Shown here: positions 6,695-10,211 of the stretch, one piece after another
Layout of the letters: the number at the start of each line of letters is the position of its first letter
Position numbering within the stretch: the stretch's first letter is position 1
Origin: Bacteroidota bacterium
GTDB lineage: Bacteria; Bacteroidota; Ignavibacteria; Ignavibacteriales; Ignavibacteriaceae
Direction of reading: 5' to 3'
Assembly (NCBI GenBank): GCA_030706105.1
Contig: JAUZPC010000070.1
Coordinates: 1 to 10,211, forward strand
DNA: 10,211 bases
Notes under the pieces: model-generated
The model's input: the letters and a program-made list of their open reading frames with translations, nothing else
Databases searched by the model: none
What the model was told of the DNA's origin: nothing
Made by a program: the position numbers and the translations under genes

Positions 6695-6750
6695 GGGAGC
6701 ATTTTCTAAACATTATAATCATTATCAAATCCTAAAAACAAAATGCTCCC
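6695..6750. repeat. 11-bp inverted repeat enclosing a TATAAT box
   Basis: GGGAGCATTTT (6695-6705) and AAAATGCTCCC (6740-6750) are exact reverse complements 34 bases apart. The arms are the most GC-rich words in a very AT-rich stretch and occur nowhere else in the window. The layout could be paired operator half-sites or the ends of a small mobile element; no clear target-site duplication flanks the outer edges. Confidence 0.7.
6712..6741 (-). promoter_or_regulatory. Candidate promoter of the 82-residue gene, inside the inverted repeat
   Basis: On the - strand a consensus TATAAT (6717-6712) has TTGTTT (6741-6736) 18 bases upstream. The -35 box overlaps one arm of the inverted repeat (6740-6750), and the expected start site (about 6705) falls at the edge of the other arm. 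The transcript would have a leader of about 80 bases that includes the 6655-6681 hairpin. TTATAA is itself a palindrome, so a + strand TATAAT also exists, but its -35 region is poor. Confidence 0.4.
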
Positions 6751-6967
6751 TCTACATATTATTAAAAGAGTACTTATTGAAACAGTCCTTCAACCGGCAG
6801 CAGCAATAGACTTGCTCAACACTCATATTATCGGCAGGCTTATTATTCTTTATATTCCTATTAAGTGGTATTTTGTATACCTATAAGTAAGTATATTCCC
6901 AAGATTAACACATTATTCTAACAAAAAACAGATTGCAGAGGCGCTATCACTTAAATAAAAAAATTGG

Positions 6968-7363
6968 TTATAGTAATTCAAGCTCTTTTAGCATCTCTTT
7001 AATTTTATGCCTTTCAATCGGTTTTACCAAATATGTAGAGCAGCCGCATTTATAAAAACTCTCTACCACATCTGCGGGGGCATCCAATGCAGTTATCATT
7101 GCAACCTTTACTTCTGCAGAAGGTTTTACCTGCATTTCTTTTTCTTTTTGGCGAATATTTAATAACGCTGTCTTACCATCCATTTCAGGCATCATAATAT
7201 CCATGCATATCAAATCGTACGGCATACCTTCGCTCACTGATATTTCAAAAGCTCTTACAGCTTCCTCGCCATTAACAGCAATATCACAGGGGCCATATGG
7301 TATTAACATTTTCTGAATAATAAACCTATTCAAAAAATCATCTTCTACTATTAATGTTTTCAT
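6968..7363 (-). CDS. Single-domain response regulator (CheY-like receiver)
   Basis: The 131-residue protein is a receiver domain and nothing else, so its output must go through protein contact or phosphotransfer. The acidic pocket is Glu7, Asp8 and Asp9 (IVEDD), the phosphoacceptor is Asp55 in LICMDIMMPEMDG, and the switch residues are Thr91 (MITALD), Tyr111 and Lys114 (TYLVKP). All are intact. An insert-like Lys/Glu-rich helix at 71-86 (RQKEKEMQVK) is longer than in CheY. The ATG at 7361-7363 has AGG 7 bases upstream, and that AGG overlaps the TAG stop of the kinase gene, an arrangement that favours translational coupling. It is the last gene of the cheB-kinase-receiver operon and the likely partner of the kinase next to it. 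It might act on flagellar or pilus motility, but the sequence does not say which. Confidence 0.92.
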   Translation of the reverse strand: MKTLIVEDDFLNRFIIQKMLIPYGPCDIAVNGEEAVRAFEISVSEGMPYDLICMDIMMPEMDGKTALLNIRQKEKEMQVKPSAEVKVAMITALDAPADVVESFYKCGCSTYLVKPIERHKIKEMLKELELL

Positions 7364-7371
7364 AGCTTAAC

Positions 7372-9297
7372 CTATACATAATTTTTTATTGATCTAACCG
7401 ATTTTTTAAATTTGAGAATAAAATGAAATTTACTCCCTTTGCCGTAATTGCTTTCGGCCCAAAGTTTTCCATCCAGCAAGCTTATTGTTTTTTTAACAAT
7501 TGTAAGCCCTAAACCCGCACCATTAAATTTCCTTGTAGCAGATCCATCCACCTGGGTAAACGGGTCAAAAATAATATTAAGCTCAACCGGTGAAATTCCT
7601 ATGCCGGTATCGCTAATAACAAAGTGCAACTCACATAAGTCTTCATTTGAATTTTCCAAAAATACTTCAAGGCATACCCTCCCCTTTGCAGTAAATTTTA
7701 AAGCATTGTCCAGCAGCCTGTCTAATACGTCTTTCAGCTTCTCCTTGTCGCCTATAATTACTTCAGTAATATTTCGATTTATAAAATAATCCATCAAAAT
7801 ATTTTTTTCTCTGGCCATGGGAAGGAAACTATATATAACATCGTGTAATAATTTTTCTAAACTAAAATGTACTTCTTTAATTAGTGCTTTACCGGAATCG
7901 AGGCTAGTAAAATTTAATATGCTATTAAGAGTATTTGCCAAAGCATACCCGGATTTCTTGATAATATTGATGTATTCTTTTTGCTCATTATTAAGATTTG
8001 GACCAAGTAATAAATCAGACAGCCCCACTATATGGTTTAACGGGGTTTTAATTTCATGACTTATGTTTGATATAAACTCACTCTTTGCCTTAGCAGAATT
8101 TTCAGCATGAATTTTGGCCGCAATTAATTCGGATTCCATGCTTTTTCTTTCTGTTATGTCTAAACAAGCTCCAATATAGCCGTCAAAATTTTGTTCTCCG
8201 TCATAAAAAGGAACTGCTATACAATATATCCATTTAAATTCATTGTATCTGTTTCTTAATCTGAACTCACTATGCATTTCATTTTTTGAGCTAAAAGCTT
8301 TACCAAAACTATCTTTAAAAATTTCTCTTTCATCCGGGTGTATTCCATCAATCCATTTTAAGTTTATTTCATCTTCTATATTTTTACCTCTGAACAAAAG
8401 CCAGGTTCTGTTAAAAAAATTGAACCGGCCATTTATATCTGCTCTCCAAATTAATGAAGGGAATTCTTCAAGTAATGAAAGATAATAATTTTTAGCAGCA
8501 ATAGTTTCAATAGCTAGTTTCACCATTTCCCGGGCATCCTTAAAACAAACCACTTTACCAACTACTTCCCCACCCGAATTTACTAAGTCTTTGCTTGTTT
8601 CTTCAATTATGATGCACTCATTATTAAACGTAAACAGATTTTTAAATCTATTTATTTCTCTTCTCATGCCTGGGTTGTTTCTGCTCATTCCTAACAGTAG
8701 TAATTCATTAGACAATCCATAGTTGGTTTTATATATTTCATCTAATGGTTTGCCAATACAACTATCTGCCGGCAGAGATAATATTTCCTCAGCTAATTTA
8801 TTTATATATTTAACATTATTATTTGCATCAGTGCTAATTACACCTTCATCAATACAACTTAAAGTAGTATTAAGCCAGTATTCATTTTCTTTTAACTTTT
8901 TATCAACCTGAGACTTATAAACTGTTATCTCTATACAGCTTTTAAGGTCTTTCACTTCAAACGGTTTAAGCAGATATCCGAAAGGTTCTGTTATTTTCGC
9001 TCTCTGGATAGTAACATCATCGGTAGATGCAGTTAAATATATTATTGGAATGTCCTTTTTCTTATGAATGGCTTCCGCCGCAAGAATTCCGTCCATTTCA
9101 CCTTTAAGATGTATGTCCATAAGAATGATATCGGGATTGAGTAAAACAGCATTAGCAACTGCTTCTTCTCCTCTGCTAAAGATAGCACTTACATTATACC
9201 CTAAAGCAACAAGCCGTCTCTGTATATCGTTCGCTACAATTTTTTCATCTTCTACAATCATAATAGAAGTTTGAACTTTTTTATTTGTTACATCCAT
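7372..9297 (-). CDS. Soluble hybrid sensor histidine kinase (REC-PAS-PAS-HisKA-HATPase)
   Basis: The 641-residue protein has no membrane segment and should act in the cytosol. Residues 11-128 are a receiver: Glu16 and Asp17 (IVEDE), phosphoacceptor Asp61 (ILMDIHLKGEMDG), Thr89 and Lys111. About 138-260 is a first PAS-like domain (GVISTDANNNVKYIN). About 270-384 is a second PAS with its C-terminal PAC part (YIGACLDITERK). A helical linker leads to HisKA with His414 in SHEIKTPLN, then HATPase_c: N box DRLLDNALKFT (Asn531), G1 DTGIG (563-567), F box FDPFTQ and G2 GAGLGL (593-598). All catalytic motifs are intact. The receiver being at the N-terminus suggests that phosphorylation by another kinase gates this one. 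The ATG at 9295-9297 has GGAG 9 bases upstream, directly after the cheB stop. The signal sensed by the PAS domains is unknown. Confidence 0.94.
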   Translation of the reverse strand: MDVTNKKVQTSIMIVEDEKIVANDIQRRLVALGYNVSAIFSRGEEAVANAVLLNPDIILMDIHLKGEMDGILAAEAIHKKKDIPIIYLTASTDDVTIQRAKITEPFGYLLKPFEVKDLKSCIEITVYKSQVDKKLKENEYWLNTTLSCIDEGVISTDANNNVKYINKLAEEILSLPADSCIGKPLDEIYKTNYGLSNELLLLGMSRNNPGMRREINRFKNLFTFNNECIIIEETSKDLVNSGGEVVGKVVCFKDAREMVKLAIETIAAKNYYLSLLEEFPSLIWRADINGRFNFFNRTWLLFRGKNIEDEINLKWIDGIHPDEREIFKDSFGKAFSSKNEMHSEFRLRNRYNEFKWIYCIAVPFYDGEQNFDGYIGACLDITERKSMESELIAAKIHAENSAKAKSEFISNISHEIKTPLNHIVGLSDLLLGPNLNNEQKEYINIIKKSGYALANTLNSILNFTSLDSGKALIKEVHFSLEKLLHDVIYSFLPMAREKNILMDYFINRNITEVIIGDKEKLKDVLDRLLDNALKFTAKGRVCLEVFLENSNEDLCELHFVISDTGIGISPVELNIIFDPFTQVDGSATRKFNGAGLGLTIVKKTISLLDGKLWAESNYGKGSKFHFILKFKKSVRSIKNYV

Positions 9298-9311
9298 ATT
9301 AGAAAGCTCCT

Positions 9312-10211
9312 TTAAATAGATGCATTTTTAAGTGCTGCGGCATAAATCATTTGCAGCGGTAAGATCTTACAAGCCGCGCCCAGTTTTATTGCTTCGTTTG
9401 GCATACCAAAGACAACGCACGATTCTTCATCCTGTGCAATTGTAAAAGCACCTTCATCTTTTAACTCTTTTAACCCTTTTGCCCCATCATCCCCCATACC
9501 TGTCATAATAATGCCGATAGCATTTTTACCTGCATATCTGGCAGCCGACCTAAACAATACATCAACCGAGGGTCTATGGCGGCTTACTAACGGGCCTTCT
9601 TTAAGCTCAACATAATACTCCTCACCCCTTCTTTTTAAAAGCAAATGGCTATTTCCTTTTCCAATTAGTACTTTTCCCTGCATTACTTTATCACCATCTG
9701 CAGCTTCAACTACCTTCATTTTACAAAAACTGTCCAACCGTTTTGCAAAAGATGCGGTAAATTGTTCGGGCATATGCTGCACTATAACAATACCGGGAGC
9801 ATTTGCAGGCATTGCTTCCAAGAAGGTTTTTATTGCTTCAGTTCCACCAGTTGAAGCGCCAACAACTATTATTTTATTGGTATCAATATCAGTATGGTAA
9901 TTTGTCTTTTGGAGTATTACATCCGCTGAATATTTGGGGTCAACTGAGTACTTAGGAGTATAATTTCTGGGTCTGGCCAATGAAGCGGCCTTAATCGTAT
10001 CTAATATAAGTATCTTTGATTCTTCAAAAAATTGTTTGGTACCTAATTTCGGCTTTTCAATAATTTCAACGGCCCCATATTCTATGGCTTTAAGGGCAGC
10101 TTCAGAATTATTTGAAGTAAGAGTTGAGCACATAACTACCGGTATTGGATGCTGACTCATTATTTTTTTCAGAAAGGTCAGCCCGTCCATTTTGGGCATT
10201 TCAATATCCAA
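9312..10211 (-). CDS. cheB: Protein-glutamate methylesterase/glutamine deamidase CheB (5' truncated by window)
   Basis: CheB removes methyl groups from, and deamidates, chemoreceptor glutamates, giving adaptation in chemotaxis. The window holds the last 299 codons; the gene runs off the right edge, and the codon at the edge is an internal TTG (Leu), not a start. The fragment opens at the receiver phosphoacceptor (LDIEMPKMDG, Asp2 of the fragment), so about 55 residues are missing. The receiver continues through the TSNN region and the EKP lysine (Lys53). After a linker of about 50 residues comes the esterase domain with its triad: Ser120 in VVGASTGG, His146 in VQHMPEQF and Asp242 in MTGMGDDGAKG. 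All are intact, so it should be active when phosphorylated. TAA at 9312-9314 is followed directly by the AGGAG of the kinase gene, 14 bases between the genes. CheR and receptors may lie further right. Confidence 0.95.
   Translation of the reverse strand: MDIEMPKMDGLTFLKKIMSQHPIPVVMCSTLTSNNSEAALKAIEYGAVEIIEKPKLGTKQFFEESKILILDTIKAASLARPRNYTPKYSVDPKYSADVILQKTNYHTDIDTNKIIVVGASTGGTEAIKTFLEAMPANAPGIVIVQHMPEQFTASFAKRLDSFCKMKVVEAADGDKVMQGKVLIGKGNSHLLLKRRGEEYYVELKEGPLVSRHRPSVDVLFRSAARYAGKNAIGIIMTGMGDDGAKGLKELKDEGAFTIAQDEESCVVFGMPNEAIKLGAACKILPLQMIYAAALKNASI

Larger units (their letters stand above)
6625..6967. other. Intergenic region downstream of the signalling operon
   Basis: About 340 bases without a confident gene. 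It holds the two inverted repeats and the promoter candidate in its left half. The right half (6751-6967) shows only short open frames: 47 codons on + (6743-6886) and 24 codons on - (6752-6826), both without a ribosome site. GGTAT and ATACC at about 6867-6881 make a small 5-bp hairpin. No clear terminator for the receiver gene ending at 6968 was found. Confidence 0.5.

Noticed and set aside
6743..6886. 47-codon + strand frame beginning at the ATG inside the right arm of the inverted repeat, followed in frame after one stop by 23 codons ending KKQIAEALSLK
   Set aside because: No ribosome site, a hydrophobic and unpatterned translation, and only a faint resemblance of the tail to a helix-turn-helix. 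A decayed gene is possible but not supportable.
7448..9274. Several + strand frames of 60-113 codons opposite the histidine kinase
   Set aside because: They lie antisense to a gene whose domains and catalytic motifs are all intact; their translations are Ser- and Leu-rich without pattern.
1..10211. CRISPR array, tRNA, rRNA, intact insertion sequence, toxin-antitoxin or defence island
   Set aside because: No regularly spaced repeats, no cloverleaf with a recognisable T-loop, no transposase or integrase motif, and no known defence domain was seen on either strand.

Overview
The window is an AT-rich bacterial segment. The best clue to the host is the secreted protein at 311-2488. Its C-terminus begins with the NYPNPFNPST signature of type A sorting domains of the type IX secretion system (T9SS), a form typical of Ignavibacteria and relatives in the Bacteroidota/Chlorobi group. 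Sigma70-like promoters with TATTTT boxes and the gene content fit a free-living Ignavibacteriales-type heterotroph. This assignment is inference from protein features; no rRNA is present.

Layout, left to right. (1) 1-164, + strand: the last 53 codons of the radical SAM enzyme of the AmmeMemoRadiSam system. (2) 311-2488, + strand: a 725-residue exported protein with signal peptide, beta-rich body, FN3-like domain and T9SS tail, followed by a strong terminator. (3) 2594-5509, - strand: eno then glnA. A hairpin terminator lies between them, so they are probably at least partly separate units, and it also shows that the glnA start must be moved downstream of the longest open frame. (4) 5762-6624, - strand: an unrecognised 82-residue protein followed by a LOG/lysine-decarboxylase-like nucleotide phosphoribohydrolase. 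(5) 6625-6967: a non-coding stretch with two perfect inverted repeats, one of which encloses a consensus TATAAT box. (6) 6968-10211, - strand: a compact signalling operon, cheB (5' end outside the window), a soluble REC-PAS-PAS-HisKA-HATPase kinase, and a single-domain receiver, with gaps of 14 and 8 bases and Shine-Dalgarno sites tucked against the preceding stop codons.

How the genes work together. The signalling operon is the only clear multi-gene system: a cytosolic kinase with a receiver at its own N-terminus, a free receiver as probable phosphotransfer partner, and a chemoreceptor methylesterase. eno and glnA are core metabolism (glycolysis and ammonia assimilation). The GlnA lacks the tyrosine that is adenylylated in the enterobacterial-type enzyme. 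No CRISPR array, tRNA, rRNA, intact insertion sequence or recognisable defence system was found. The least explained part is the 82-residue gene together with its palindromic upstream region.
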